Below are positions 8,419 to 17,093 of a stretch of 64,000 bases of DNA, piece after piece. Location of the stretch: the NCBI RefSeq assembly GCF_013155275.1, contig NZ_JABJXS010000007.1:1-64000 (forward strand). Direction: 5' to 3'. Position numbers and translations under genes: made by a program. The notes below the pieces were generated by a model. The model was not told the origin of the DNA, did not search any database, and worked only from the letters and a program-made list of their open reading frames with translations. Source of the DNA: Brenneria sp. hezel4-2-4 (GTDB lineage: Bacteria > Pseudomonadota > Gammaproteobacteria > Enterobacterales > Enterobacteriaceae). Positions within the stretch are counted from its first letter, which is position 1, and every line of letters starts with the position of its first letter.

Positions 8419-11112
8419 TTATATTGTCATCAGCCCCCGCTTTTCATCCAGTATTTGGGCCACCAGAATAGCGGCGTCCAGTTCGCTGATCCCTTGCTCC
8501 CGCATCAGTTGAGCCCGTTGCGCTTTTTCGTGTTTTTCCGTCATCCCCAATGCCAGAAACAGGCTGGGCGGGACCACCCGAAACAGCGCTTCCACTTTGC
8601 TGGCTAACACTACGCCTTCGGTGTATTTACCGGGGGCTTTCTGCGCGGACAACAGCAACAGGCGCTGTTCTTCGGTCAGGATTTTGAAGCGCTCAAGTTG
8701 TTCTACTTCCTCGGGCGGCATAACCAGCAGTTCCCACCATTCAATCATGTTCAGCAGCTTTTTCGCGTCATCCGGAAAGTCAGCCAGGTTTTGCGTCGCC
8801 AGCCACAGCCAGATACCGAGTTTACGCCACATTTTTGAGCCTTTGGTTAGAAAGCGCGCCAGCAGCGGGTTGACGGTGATGATATGGCTTTCATCGGTAA
8901 TATTGACGATAGCGCGGGACAGGTGCTGATCGCGTTCACCGATATTGTTGATGTGATTAATCAATGAAATATAGGCGATGGCAAGCTGGGCCTCGTAGCC
9001 TTCGCGGGCGAACGTGGCCAGATCGACCAGAGTGATATCGGCATCGGGCCAGGGCTGTCCTTCCCGGTTAAACAACTCACCCTCGAAGCCGGAGCAGAAC
9101 ATGTTCATGGATTCCGCCATTTCATAGGCCCGGTTGCGGCGGGGTTCCGGCAGCGTGGCGTCGCGGGAGAGGTCGAACAGCGCATCGCGCACATCCTGCG
9201 TCAGCGTCTGACGCCCGACCCGGTGGCACGTCGTGGCGGCATTGATGATCGCCTGGCGGATCATGGCGCGGTCAGGGCGAGTGAGACGCGCGTCTTCCCG
9301 CGCTTCGCCACCGGTAATCATCAGTCTGGCGGTGATCTCCATCTCACCCAGGATATCGCGCTGGTCGTCATCGTCCTGTTTTTCCTCCTCGTCGCTATCC
9401 GGCAGGTCGGCGCTGATATCCTGCTCCGCCAGCCGCCATGCGTCGGCGAAGACCGGCAGGGTGAGCCCGCTGCCGGGTCTGAGGCTAATTTTGTTGACCG
9501 TCAGTCCGTGCCGTTTCGCATAGTCAGCGATCAACCCAAAACTGTTTCCCGCCTCGACGATAAACAGGCGGGGGCGGTGCAGCGCCATCAACTGGGCGAT
9601 TTTGCCATTCAGGGTGGCCGATTTCCCCGCCCCGGTCGGCCCCAGCAGCAACAGATGCGCGTTTTTGGCTCGATCGGCCGGATTCAGGGGATCAAAGTCG
9701 AACGGCGCGCCGCCCCGGTTGAAATAGCTGATGCCGGGATGCCCGGTGCCGGTTTCGCGTCCGAAGACCGGCAGCAGATTGGCGATATGCTGCACGAAAT
9801 TAAACCGGGTATGCAGATGACGCTTGTCGCGGCCCGGATCGAAACACATCGGCAGCCAGCGCAGGTAGCTGCTTAACGGCGCCACTTCATCACCGTCCTG
9901 TACCGGCACCAGTCCGGCGTTGAGCAATACGCTGTTCAGTTCCCGGCTTTGCCGGTTCAGTGCCGCAACGTCCGGGCCCGACAGATAGAATGCCAGCGTA
10001 CTGCGATACATTTTATGGCCTGCTTTCAGCCATTGTCTGACGTCCCGGCAGTCTTTCTTTGTGTATTCCGAATCGACATTTTCACCGATGGCGCGGTCTG
10101 CCAGGCGGTTCAGGTGCGCTTCCAGCCGGTCCTGCGGATAAACCACCATCGTCAGCGCCATGATGGCGGATTCTGGCAACAGGTCGAACAGGGCATTGAT
10201 GCCGTCGCCCTTGCGGTTTTCCCCGGTCAGATGGCCGATACGCGGTGGTTTGCGTAAACGATCAACCGTCACAATCTTGTGAGGCAGCCGGTCAAAGCAC
10301 CAAATCCCTTGACGCGCGTCGGAAACAGGTTCGCTGAACAGCAGTGACTCGGCAAAATCAGTCATGACCGGCGGCGTTGCTTCGTCGAGGGGATCTTGTT
10401 CCGGGGCCATGCCGTAAAATGCCTGGCGGTCGTCGCACGGCGGGGCAGGATTAAACCAGCGCGTCAGCCAGCGCTGAACGTCGGCGCCGGTCTGACGTCG
10501 TGCGTGAAGTCCGGCGCCCGCCAGCGCGGATACCAGCCTGTCGCCAGCATTATTCAGCGCCAGCTCCGGCGACAGGTCGCTGGGCTGCGTTCTGGCCGGC
10601 GAATAGCGGTAAATCACCAGCCGGGTGCGGCGAATTTGCCCCCGCCACGGCGTGCGAGTCACCACATCGTCAAAAAACAGACCGCCGGTGCGAGTGATGC
10701 CGTTCAGGTGCTTTTCCATTTCGCTCAGCCAGGCTTCGCTGAATGCCGACCCTTGCGCTGCCGGCGTCACATAGTCGCGTAGCTGTTGCAGATAGCCGCT
10801 GAAATCGTCCTCGTTCTGACAGAAAAACTGCACTACCCACGGACAGCTATCCAACTCCTCAAAGGTATCCTGAAGCGCGTCTTTGACGATATCCCGGATC
10901 TCGGATAAATGCTGCTGCGAGCGGCCTTCGGTGCCGACAGGGGTGATATTGTAAACAGCGCCCACCGAGCGGCCGTCGTCAAGCAGTAACGTCTGGCTGT
11001 CGTGCTGGTATTCTACCCACGGCAGCAAATCGACAAAGGAGGGGCCTTTCTGATACGCGGCGTTCGCCGCCTGTTGCGTGAGTTTCCCGGTACGAGGCTG
11101 TGCGGTCTGCAT
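8419..11112 (-). CDS. VirB4-like conjugative transfer ATPase (TIGR03744 type)
   Basis: The 897-aa cytoplasmic ATPase powers the type IV secretion channel in PFGI-1-class elements. Walker A is LLLGPTGAGKSATL at about residues 487-500. The Walker B region with the following Glu is IVNITDESHIITV near residue 737. The N-terminal half carries the VirB4-type domain (SFVDLLPWVEYQHD). Length is close to the usual 900-970. It is the last surviving gene of a tightly packed operon, starting 2 bp after the stop of the lipoprotein gene. Downstream partners normally found after it (TIGR03757, TIGR03756, TraG-like) are missing here. Confidence 0.92.
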   Translation of the reverse strand: MQTAQPRTGKLTQQAANAAYQKGPSFVDLLPWVEYQHDSQTLLLDDGRSVGAVYNITPVGTEGRSQQHLSEIRDIVKDALQDTFEELDSCPWVVQFFCQNEDDFSGYLQQLRDYVTPAAQGSAFSEAWLSEMEKHLNGITRTGGLFFDDVVTRTPWRGQIRRTRLVIYRYSPARTQPSDLSPELALNNAGDRLVSALAGAGLHARRQTGADVQRWLTRWFNPAPPCDDRQAFYGMAPEQDPLDEATPPVMTDFAESLLFSEPVSDARQGIWCFDRLPHKIVTVDRLRKPPRIGHLTGENRKGDGINALFDLLPESAIMALTMVVYPQDRLEAHLNRLADRAIGENVDSEYTKKDCRDVRQWLKAGHKMYRSTLAFYLSGPDVAALNRQSRELNSVLLNAGLVPVQDGDEVAPLSSYLRWLPMCFDPGRDKRHLHTRFNFVQHIANLLPVFGRETGTGHPGISYFNRGGAPFDFDPLNPADRAKNAHLLLLGPTGAGKSATLNGKIAQLMALHRPRLFIVEAGNSFGLIADYAKRHGLTVNKISLRPGSGLTLPVFADAWRLAEQDISADLPDSDEEEKQDDDDQRDILGEMEITARLMITGGEAREDARLTRPDRAMIRQAIINAATTCHRVGRQTLTQDVRDALFDLSRDATLPEPRRNRAYEMAESMNMFCSGFEGELFNREGQPWPDADITLVDLATFAREGYEAQLAIAYISLINHINNIGERDQHLSRAIVNITDESHIITVNPLLARFLTKGSKMWRKLGIWLWLATQNLADFPDDAKKLLNMIEWWELLVMPPEEVEQLERFKILTEEQRLLLLSAQKAPGKYTEGVVLASKVEALFRVVPPSLFLALGMTEKHEKAQRAQLMREQGISELDAAILVAQILDEKRGLMTI

Positions 11113-11114
11113 AA

Positions 11115-11510
11115 TTACAGCGCCTCCGTGCGTTCGCCGGGCATGGCGTACTGCACCCGCGTGTAGAAAGGAAATACGGTGGAATAGCCCGGCACCGGCG
11201 TGGGTTCGCCGTCCGTCAGGTGTGGGTAGACATACATCAACATATCGGGGTTGGGCAGGCGTCGGAACTGCGCCCGGATTTCGTTTCCGGCGGTGCGGGT
11301 ATAGGACTGCTGCTCTTGCGTCAGGGGCTGTTCCAGCGGGCGGCGCAGCAGGCTGCGCTGGTCATACAGCGTGCGGTTGTCGCCGGTTTGACGTCCCCAC
11401 AGGCTCAGCATGGTGGTGTTTTCATCCACCGGCAGCAGGGTTTCCTGCGAGGTGCTGCATCCTGTAGCTGCCAGCGTCAGCAGCAGAAGAGAAAGAAAGT
11501 GGCGTTTCAT
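11115..11510 (-). CDS. Conjugative lipoprotein, TIGR03751 type
   Basis: The 131-aa protein has the lipobox LAATGC (Cys at about residue 18). The mature domain has the family-like motifs ENTTMLSLWGRQTGDN and NPDMLMYVYPHL. In G-type secretion systems this small outer-membrane lipoprotein belongs to the mating-pair-formation core. Its ATG overlaps the preceding stop by 1 bp and its stop is 2 bp from the virB4-like start. Confidence 0.85.
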   Translation of the reverse strand: MKRHFLSLLLLTLAATGCSTSQETLLPVDENTTMLSLWGRQTGDNRTLYDQRSLLRRPLEQPLTQEQQSYTRTAGNEIRAQFRRLPNPDMLMYVYPHLTDGEPTPVPGYSTVFPFYTRVQYAMPGERTEAL

Positions 11511-12919
11511 CAGTCCAGTCCTCCTTTATTGCCGGTGGCCGGCGCGTATTTCACTTTGCGGCCCTGTTTTTCGTAATCAATGGCGAGTTGTTGCGTGATA
11601 TGTAAGGCGACCGGGTGGCCGGGTTGGACGTAAACGGCATCGAACATCTGACCGTAGCGCTGTTTGAACCAGTCGGCGGATTCTTTCAGGCCGCCGCCCA
11701 GCGCCTGCCCCAGGACATACTGTCCGCTGTTGCCGGTGACGGCGGAGGTGATCGAACCGTCTTCCACGGTGGAGGTGGTCTGTCCGTTGGCGAACGCGCT
11801 GGCGGCTGCGGACGATCCCGACAGTAAAAATTGCGACGACAGATACTCTGCGGCGTTGGATTTACGCTCACCGGGAATACAGGGCAGGCCGTGTGGATCG
11901 GACAGCCAGCCGATCCCGCTGCCGCTGTTTTGTGAACTGTTGCCGCCACGGCCTGATTGACCGGCGGCCTGCGGAACGGTACGCACGGTGCCGTCGCGAA
12001 AGACGAAGGTGATGCTGTGAAGCGTACCGCGCACACAGGAGAGCGTCCAGTCGCCGGATGCCGTACCGGAAACGATAGCGCCTTCGACGTCGGGCAGTTC
12101 GATGCCGTTGGCGGTCAGGTTATCGCGGCCGATCAATACCTTGAAGGGATACGGATCGCTGACCGTGCCGTTAATCGGGATCCGCCCCAGCAGCGCGGTC
12201 ATGGCGACCGAACCCGTCAGGGTGCTGTTTTCTGGCAGCGTGTAAATCGGCACAACCTCTTTAGCTGCACGTTTGCCTGACGTGTCCTCACCCTGAGCCT
12301 CCTTCTGCCGACCGTTCGCGCTATCTCCGGCTAAGCCGAACGGCATCGGGAACTGCACGCCGGAAACGGCGGGTTGACCGCGTTTGTCCACGGGCATGGC
12401 ATCGGCAGGCTCTATCCAGCGCAGGGCGCCAGCGGGAACCCCCTGATTTTCCAGCCCCAGTCCGAGAGGAATATCGTCCGCGGCGGCGGGCTTCTGCGTC
12501 AGCTGGCTGAGTTTCTCCTGAACGCTGTCCAGCAGGGTACTCTGCTGCTTTTGTAGCGCTGAACTGAACGTCTCGCGCTCCCGGCTGATGGCGTTATTGA
12601 TGCGGCTTTCCACATTCTGGTCGCGTTCACGTAGCCGCCGGTTCTCCTGAACCAGCGCGGCGCTGTTCTCACGCATTTCCGCCATTTCCTGACGGTACTG
12701 TTTCATCTGGCCGACCAGCGTGGCGACGGTATCCCGGGGCGTATCGCCGTCGATGCCCAGCGCGGTGAGCTCGTCGCCGCTTAAATCGGCCGCGGCATGT
12801 TCGTCCTGCTCGCTTTTTTCGCTGCCGGCGGGCTGGCAGGATTTCAGTCCGATAAATCCTGCGCCCAGCAGCAGGCAGGGGAGAAGCAGTTTCAACAGGT
12901 TGTTGGCCTGTAATTTCAT
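11510..12919 (-). CDS. TraB/VirB10-like conjugative protein, TIGR03752 type
   Basis: The 469-aa protein has one N-terminal transmembrane segment (LLLPCLLLGAGFIGLKSC), a long periplasmic coiled-coil (about residues 70-150, rich in Glu, Gln and Arg), a Pro-rich linker, and a C-terminal beta-rich VirB10/TraB-like domain. This layout fits the channel scaffold that spans the envelope in conjugative secretion systems. It overlaps the TIGR03749 gene by 4 bp. The C-terminal half is Gly/Ser-rich (SGRGGNSSQNSGSG), as in relatives. Confidence 0.88.
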   Translation of the reverse strand: MKLQANNLLKLLLPCLLLGAGFIGLKSCQPAGSEKSEQDEHAAADLSGDELTALGIDGDTPRDTVATLVGQMKQYRQEMAEMRENSAALVQENRRLRERDQNVESRINNAISRERETFSSALQKQQSTLLDSVQEKLSQLTQKPAAADDIPLGLGLENQGVPAGALRWIEPADAMPVDKRGQPAVSGVQFPMPFGLAGDSANGRQKEAQGEDTSGKRAAKEVVPIYTLPENSTLTGSVAMTALLGRIPINGTVSDPYPFKVLIGRDNLTANGIELPDVEGAIVSGTASGDWTLSCVRGTLHSITFVFRDGTVRTVPQAAGQSGRGGNSSQNSGSGIGWLSDPHGLPCIPGERKSNAAEYLSSQFLLSGSSAAASAFANGQTTSTVEDGSITSAVTGNSGQYVLGQALGGGLKESADWFKQRYGQMFDAVYVQPGHPVALHITQQLAIDYEKQGRKVKYAPATGNKGGLD

Positions 12920-13743
12920 CGTTTTGCCTCCTTGTTCCCTTTTTCGACAGCGGGCGGCTCCGGCAGTATGGCGCGATCCGCGCCGCCGTCTGTGACCAGG
13001 TACGCCACGGTGGTGTCTTGCGGCGTACCCTGTGCGCCGATCCAGTCGTGCTGAAACGTGGCGGCGACAAAGGCGCCCTGTAACGCGCGTGGATCGAGGT
13101 GAATACGGCCCGGACTGCGGTTTTGCAGCCTGATGGCCGTGACCGCGTAGCCGTCGAGTTGCCAGGCCGCCAGGGGCGTGGCGGTTACCGGCTCAGTCGG
13201 CAGCAACGTGGTGACGGTAGCGGGCAGACGCGCGGGAGCCTGGCGAATTCCTACTACCGGCTCGACGGTGCGCAACGGCGCATAGAGCATTTGCGCCGCA
13301 TAACGGGTGAGCGCGACCGGCACGGGGAAAGGCGTTTCCGCGACGCTATCGGCCGGGGCCTCGGTATCCGGCCTGTCGGGGATATCGTTACGGTAAACCG
13401 CTTCGTCGTAACGCAGTTCCAGCGGCTCCAGCGCATCGCCGTCAGCGGCGCGCACATCCAGTAAAATCAGCTCGCCGCTCTCCACGTCATGGAGCTGAAG
13501 ACGGGTATCGGTAAACGGTTTACTGGCCCGCAGGTAGACCGTTCCGCCGCTGCTCTGGATCCGTAGTTTGTCGCCGAGCTCGGCGGGGTAGCCGACGCGG
13601 ACGTTTTTGTTGATAAGCAGCACGCGTTCATGGCCGACATGCAGTTCAACCGGCAGAGGGATGCGTTGCCATTGCACCAGCTCTGTTGCGGTAGCGAAGA
13701 AAGGGCAGAACAAAAGCAGGAGAGGCAGGATGACCTTTTTCAT
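12916..13743 (-). CDS. TraK/VirB9-like conjugative protein, TIGR03749 type
   Basis: The 275-aa protein has a cleaved signal peptide (MKKVILPLLLLFCPFFATA) and a mature domain opening with ELVQWQRIPLPVELHVGHER, then beta-rich periplasmic sequence. Members are thought to be the VirB9/TraK-like collar component that contacts the outer-membrane lipoprotein. Overlaps of 4 bp with both neighbours indicate one coupled operon. Confidence 0.87.
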   Translation of the reverse strand: MKKVILPLLLLFCPFFATATELVQWQRIPLPVELHVGHERVLLINKNVRVGYPAELGDKLRIQSSGGTVYLRASKPFTDTRLQLHDVESGELILLDVRAADGDALEPLELRYDEAVYRNDIPDRPDTEAPADSVAETPFPVPVALTRYAAQMLYAPLRTVEPVVGIRQAPARLPATVTTLLPTEPVTATPLAAWQLDGYAVTAIRLQNRSPGRIHLDPRALQGAFVAATFQHDWIGAQGTPQDTTVAYLVTDGGADRAILPEPPAVEKGNKEAKR

Positions 13744-14378
13744 TTTTCCTCCGTTGCGCTCGTCGCTTCCAGTTTTTGCGGGGGGCGGGCAAAACAGTCG
13801 AGTGCGAGTCCCCAGGGATTTTTTTCAGCGTCCACGTCATAGCGCACGACGCTTAACGGGTAGCGTGCCAGCGCACGCTTGACGGGCTCCGCGCGATAAT
13901 ATTCATCCACGGTAAGATCGAGCGTGACCGTCCAGCGATCGCGATCCAGCACCTCCACGCGTTTGTGGTTAAAGCCGCGTCCGGGGATTTCATAAACGCC
14001 GCGCACCCGGTCGCGCAATTCTCCGGCGTCCCGGCGCTGACGGTAGTCTTGCTCCAGTTGCGCCCGGCAGGCGGGCGTCAGATAGGCGCTCAGTGCGGAA
14101 AGATTGCGCGGATAATCCCGATCGCCATCAACGGGCCAGCGGTTAATTTGCTGAAAGATGTAAAATGCGAAGGCGTAGACATTGCCCGGCGGTACCTCCC
14201 ACCACGGACGGGTGCTGCCGGCGCGCAGATCGGGCGGATTATGAATGGTCAGGTGTCGTGGCGCGCTTTGCCAGCCGTACCAGAGTGCGGCGATAATCAC
14301 CAGCAGCAGGCCCAGCGCCAGACGCAGGGTGATAATATGCGCATCGCGGGCGGCCAGCGCGTGTTTGAACTGGCTCAT
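13740..14378 (-). CDS. TraE/VirB8-like conjugative protein, TIGR03746 type
   Basis: The 212-aa inner-membrane protein has one transmembrane helix near residues 19-37 (LRLALGLLLVIIAALWYGW) and a periplasmic domain with the family pattern PPGNVYAFAFYIFQQINRW and YPRNLSALSAYLTPACR. This corresponds to the VirB8/TraE-like assembly factor. Overlaps of 4 bp join it to the genes on both sides. Confidence 0.88.
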   Translation of the reverse strand: MSQFKHALAARDAHIITLRLALGLLLVIIAALWYGWQSAPRHLTIHNPPDLRAGSTRPWWEVPPGNVYAFAFYIFQQINRWPVDGDRDYPRNLSALSAYLTPACRAQLEQDYRQRRDAGELRDRVRGVYEIPGRGFNHKRVEVLDRDRWTVTLDLTVDEYYRAEPVKRALARYPLSVVRYDVDAEKNPWGLALDCFARPPQKLEATSATEEK

Positions 14379-14734
14379 GATTTCACGCTCCTGCGGGTAG
14401 ACCAGACCGCATTGCTTTGCACCAGACGGGGATCGCCGAAACCCTGACGGGCCAGCCAGGCGTCCGCCGAGCGGTATAGCCAGGTATCCGGTCGCCCCCG
14501 TTTCAGGCGCGCCAGATAGCGTCCGCCGACCAGAATGGCGAGCGCGGCGCCTGCCAGTCCGCCGGTGGGGATCAGCGCCCAGACGCCGAGTAACAGCGCG
14601 GGTGGTATTCCGCCGGTTAGTCCCGACAGGAAGCCGGCAGCCAGCGAGATAAAAAGCTCGGAAGCCGTCATCCCGCGAAACACGACCGGTTCGCGATTGA
14701 GGCGGTCCGGCAGAAAATCGATCGTCAATGTCAT
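14375..14734 (-). CDS. TraL/VirB3-like conjugative membrane protein, TIGR03750 type
   Basis: I start at the ATG at 14734 (MTLTIDFLPDRLNREPVVFRG), giving 119 aa; the longer frame upstream runs through the previous gene. The protein has a hydrophobic hairpin (residues about 27-65, with GFLSGLTGGIPPALLLGVW) and a basic C-terminus, as in TraL/VirB3-like proteins that partner the VirB4 ATPase. The start touches the preceding stop (TGATGA). Confidence 0.87.
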   Translation of the reverse strand: MTLTIDFLPDRLNREPVVFRGMTASELFISLAAGFLSGLTGGIPPALLLGVWALIPTGGLAGAALAILVGGRYLARLKRGRPDTWLYRSADAWLARQGFGDPRLVQSNAVWSTRRSVKS

Positions 14735-15078
14735 CACAGCACCTCGCTGGCCTGCGTCAGCAGCCAGATGGTCACGACCAGCAGGATGGCGCCGACGCCC
14801 GCCATGGCGCCCAGATCCTTCCACTGTTTTTTACCGTTTTGGATCTCCGAATAGGTGGCGATGCAACTGTTGGCGACGACCAGAAAACCTACGGCGCAGA
14901 CGCCCAGCGACAGCAGGATCACGATGTCGTAGCCGTAATTTTTAAGCGTATCCATGATGCCGCTGCCCTTGCCGCGAGAGGGATCTTCCATCGTGGGTAA
15001 ATCGGCATAGGTGGAAAATGAACAGGCGGACAGCAAGACGGCGAAATAAAAACGACGGATCAGGTGTTTTGTAGACAT
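14734..15078 (-). CDS. VirB2-like conjugative membrane protein, TIGR03745 type
   Basis: The 114-aa protein has a signal peptide and two hydrophobic segments (DIVILLSLGVCAVGFLVVA and AMAGVGAILLVVTIWLL), the layout of a pilin-like VirB2/TraA subunit. The family usually follows a TIGR03758 gene, as here. Probable structural unit of the conjugative pilus; inference from position and topology. Confidence 0.85.
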   Translation of the reverse strand: MSTKHLIRRFYFAVLLSACSFSTYADLPTMEDPSRGKGSGIMDTLKNYGYDIVILLSLGVCAVGFLVVANSCIATYSEIQNGKKQWKDLGAMAGVGAILLVVTIWLLTQASEVL

Positions 15079-15117
15079 GGCACTCTCCGGATGAACGGCA
15101 TTAAAGAAGACGGGGTA

Positions 15118-15351
15118 TTAGCTGAGAACCAGCCAGAAGCAGACCAGAAGCAATAGCGTGGTGCGGGCGGCGATCCCGCCGAACTGGCGTAGCGTCAGCG
15201 CGTTGCCGGAATAAGCCTGCCAAGAGCGCAGCAGCACCCAGGCGGCCCACACGAAGAGCGCGGCGCACAATAATCCCAGCACCACCACGTTGACCTCGGC
15301 GGGCTGTGCGGAACTTCCCGCCTGAAACGCGGTGATTTGTTCAGACGTCAT
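15118..15351 (-). CDS. Conjugative membrane protein, TIGR03758 type
   Basis: The 77-aa protein has two transmembrane helices (VVLGLLCAALFVWAAWVLL and RTTLLLLVCFWLVLS). It starts with MTSEQITAFQAGSS, typical of this family, and overlaps the RAQPRD gene by 4 bp. Like its neighbour it may be a minor pilin-like inner-membrane component. A 39-bp gap precedes the TIGR03745 gene. Confidence 0.85.
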   Translation of the reverse strand: MTSEQITAFQAGSSAQPAEVNVVVLGLLCAALFVWAAWVLLRSWQAYSGNALTLRQFGGIAARTTLLLLVCFWLVLS

Positions 15352-15662
15352 TGCGCGGCATCCTCAAGCCGGTAACGGCCTGAAAGTGGGATGATGTGGC
15401 GAGGCTGCGCCCGGGCCGGCATCAGATAGTGCTCAATACCGGTACGGATAGTTCCGATATCCGCGTAGGCCTGCGTGTAATCGAAAAAGAAGCGTTCAGC
15501 CGGGGCCTGGGCGGCTTGTGTCTGCGCACATTGCAGGGTGGACTCGATATGATTGAGTTGCGTTAGCATCAGGGCAAGACTGGCCTGTTCCGTCGTCGGT
15601 GCGGCATAAACCGGACCGGCCAGCAGCATGGCGGATAAACACAGTCGCGAAAGAAAAGTCAT
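15348..15662 (-). CDS. RAQPRD-family integrative conjugative element protein (TIGR01690)
   Basis: The family is named for a C-terminal RAQPRD-like motif, present here as ARAQPRH near residue 83. I start at 15662 (MTFLSRLCLSAMLLAGPVYA), which gives a proper signal peptide and 104 aa. It is the first gene of the surviving mating-pair-formation operon. In related elements it directly follows TIGR03747/TraD; here about 14 kb of cargo separates them. Confidence 0.88.
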   Translation of the reverse strand: MTFLSRLCLSAMLLAGPVYAAPTTEQASLALMLTQLNHIESTLQCAQTQAAQAPAERFFFDYTQAYADIGTIRTGIEHYLMPARAQPRHIIPLSGRYRLEDAAQ

Positions 15663-15866
15663 TCTGGCCTCCAGAGACAATTGAGGGGAGGCTTGCAGCG
15701 TGCCAGAGCGGTTAAACGGTTTCCGCAATCAACTGATTAGCGGAAAAAAAGAAAATTCTTGGGGAAGGCGTTTGGAGCATCAGACTCTATTGTGCTGAAC
15801 GAGTAGTTCAGAATCCTGTCTCTCCTGTAAGATAACGCTGATTGATAACCATCAGGATGACGATAA

Positions 15867-16268
15867 ATGAGTGAAACTCTTAAGGTATTAAATAACATAC
15901 GCTCCCTGCGCGCTTTGGCACGCGAAACCGATTTGGCAACGCTGGAAGAGATGCTGGAGAAACTGACGGCCATTGTTGAAGATCGCCGCGAGGAAGACTC
16001 CCGAAATCAGCAGGAACAGACTGAACGGCAGGCTAAAATAGAGGCTTTACGCGCCAGATTGCTGGAAGACGGTATTGATCCTGCTGAATTGCTTGGCGAT
16101 GTAAAAAACCGGCCAGCCAAAGCCAAACGCACGCCTCGTCCCGCCAGATATCAATACACGGATGAAAACGGCAACGAGCGGACATGGACTGGGCAAGGCC
16201 GAACCCCTGCCGTCATCCGTGAAGCCATTGAAAAGGACGGCAAGACACTGGAAGATTTTGCCATCTGA
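15867..16268 (+). CDS. H-NS-family nucleoid protein
   Basis: The 133-aa protein has an N-terminal dimerisation helix region ([20 protein letters not shown]), a coiled-coil linker and the C-terminal DNA-binding motif [21 protein letters not shown], nearly as in E. coli H-NS. H-NS silences AT-rich horizontally acquired DNA. An element-borne copy next to an AT-rich PTS cargo (21.6-26.1 kb) would suit a stealth role; this is inference. The gene diverges from the RAQPRD operon across a 204-bp region. Confidence 0.92.
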   Translation: MSETLKVLNNIRSLRALARETDLATLEEMLEKLTAIVEDRREEDSRNQQEQTERQAKIEALRARLLEDGIDPAELLGDVKNRPAKAKRTPRPARYQYTDENGNERTWTGQGRTPAVIREAIEKDGKTLEDFAI

Positions 16269-16343
16269 AGTCTGGCTCAGATGTTCCCGGGCATGAGTGA
16301 CATCGATTACTGCGCCAAATACATTGTCAAATCATTCACCCGG

Positions 16344-16397
16344 CTACGATAATCGTAGTATCGGTAATTCTTCATAACTACGATTATCGTAGTTATG
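16344..16397. promoter_or_regulatory. Paired operators ending in the XRE start codon
   Basis: CTACGATAATCGTAG at 16344-16358 is a 15-bp palindrome. A 25-bp perfect palindrome at 16373-16397 has arms CATAACTACGAT and ATCGTAGTTATG around one central base. Its last three bases are the ATG of the XRE gene. The cores are 34 bp apart. The same core occurs at 17077 in front of the second XRE gene, so this is probably the autoregulatory operator. No Shine-Dalgarno sequence separates it from the gene. Confidence 0.7.
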
Positions 16398-16721
16398 AAT
16401 GCTCATCGATCGCACAGTGATATTTTCAGTAAACGTTTAAAGGATGCCCGTCAGCTTCGTGGGCTGTCCCAGAAAGGGCTGGGTATCGCCGCCGGGATTG
16501 ACGAGTTCGTTGCCAGTACGCGTATCAACCGGTATGAAAAAGGCGTACACGAAGCCAATATCGTGACAGCCGGCCATCTGGCGCTGGCTTTACAAGTCCC
16601 GCTGGCGTACTTCTATGCAGACGACGATAATCTGGCTAAGATGATCCTGAAATTTGCCGAACTATCGGCAGCTCAACAAAATGCGCTGCTTGCCTCGCTG
16701 GAAAATAAATGGATCAGGTAA
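16395..16721 (+). CDS. XRE-family helix-turn-helix regulator
   Basis: The 108-aa protein has an XRE/Cro-C1 helix-turn-helix at residues 12-66 (FSKRLKDARQLRGLSQKGLG, RINRYEKGVHEAN). A short C-terminal tail follows that may dimerise. The ATG lies inside a perfect 25-bp palindrome, so binding of the protein to its own operator would cover the translation start, and the transcript may be nearly leaderless. A frameshifted paralogue follows at 17094. Target range unknown. Confidence 0.85.
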   Translation: MNAHRSHSDIFSKRLKDARQLRGLSQKGLGIAAGIDEFVASTRINRYEKGVHEANIVTAGHLALALQVPLAYFYADDDNLAKMILKFAELSAAQQNALLASLENKWIR

Positions 16722-16731
16722 TGCGTTCGTG

Positions 16732-16992
16732 TTACTTAGCCCGCTTCCCTCTGATTTTTATCTTACGGTCGATTAATCTTCCCTCAGAATCATAGTAACG
16801 ACTTGGCCAGATCTCGGCAGGGTAAATGCCCAACTTCTCGGCGATTAACCATTCTCCTTTCGGCCAGGGACGTGTCAGAACATTTGCCAGCGTCGATGAA
16901 CTCAATCCGGCAGAACGAGAAAGCGCGGCCATGGTCGTACTCTGTTTGCGTAAGGCGGCGATGATATCCGCCTGATGCCAGTCGTTTTTCAT
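16732..16992 (-). CDS. Ner/SfsB-like winged helix-turn-helix regulator
   Basis: The 86-aa protein matches the Ner/Nlp (SfsB) family: MKNDWHQADIIAALRKQSTTM, AALSRSAGLSSSTLANVL and a PKGEWLIAEKLGIYPAEIWPSRYY segment. Phage Mu Ner is a repressor of early transcription. A basic tail (KIKIRGKRAK) extends past the usual end. It lies convergent to the intact XRE gene and divergent from the broken one, sharing the paired operators at 17041-17091. A paralogue is at 40885-41091. Confidence 0.85.
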   Translation of the reverse strand: MKNDWHQADIIAALRKQSTTMAALSRSAGLSSSTLANVLTRPWPKGEWLIAEKLGIYPAEIWPSRYYDSEGRLIDRKIKIRGKRAK

Positions 16993-17040
16993 GTAAATCC
17001 CCTAACTTTTCGTCGTAAAAGGAACATGTACCACCTGATG

Positions 17041-17091
17041 CTACATTATTCGTAGTATGACGTTCAAGCAAAAAAACTACGATTATCGTAG
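17041..17091. promoter_or_regulatory. Second pair of XRE-type operators
   Basis: CTACATTATTCGTAG (imperfect, 17041-17055) and CTACGATTATCGTAG (perfect 15-bp palindrome, 17077-17091) repeat the layout of the pair at 16344-16397 with a 36-bp spacing. The right site ends 2 bp before the ATG of the second, frameshifted XRE gene. It also lies upstream of the divergent Ner-like gene. Confidence 0.65.
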
Positions 17092-17093
17092 CC

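Noticed and set aside
9223-9876. Plus-strand 217-codon ORF inside the VirB4-like gene
   Set aside because: It is the GC-rich reverse shadow of the VirB4 coding frame; composition and codon bias follow the minus strand.
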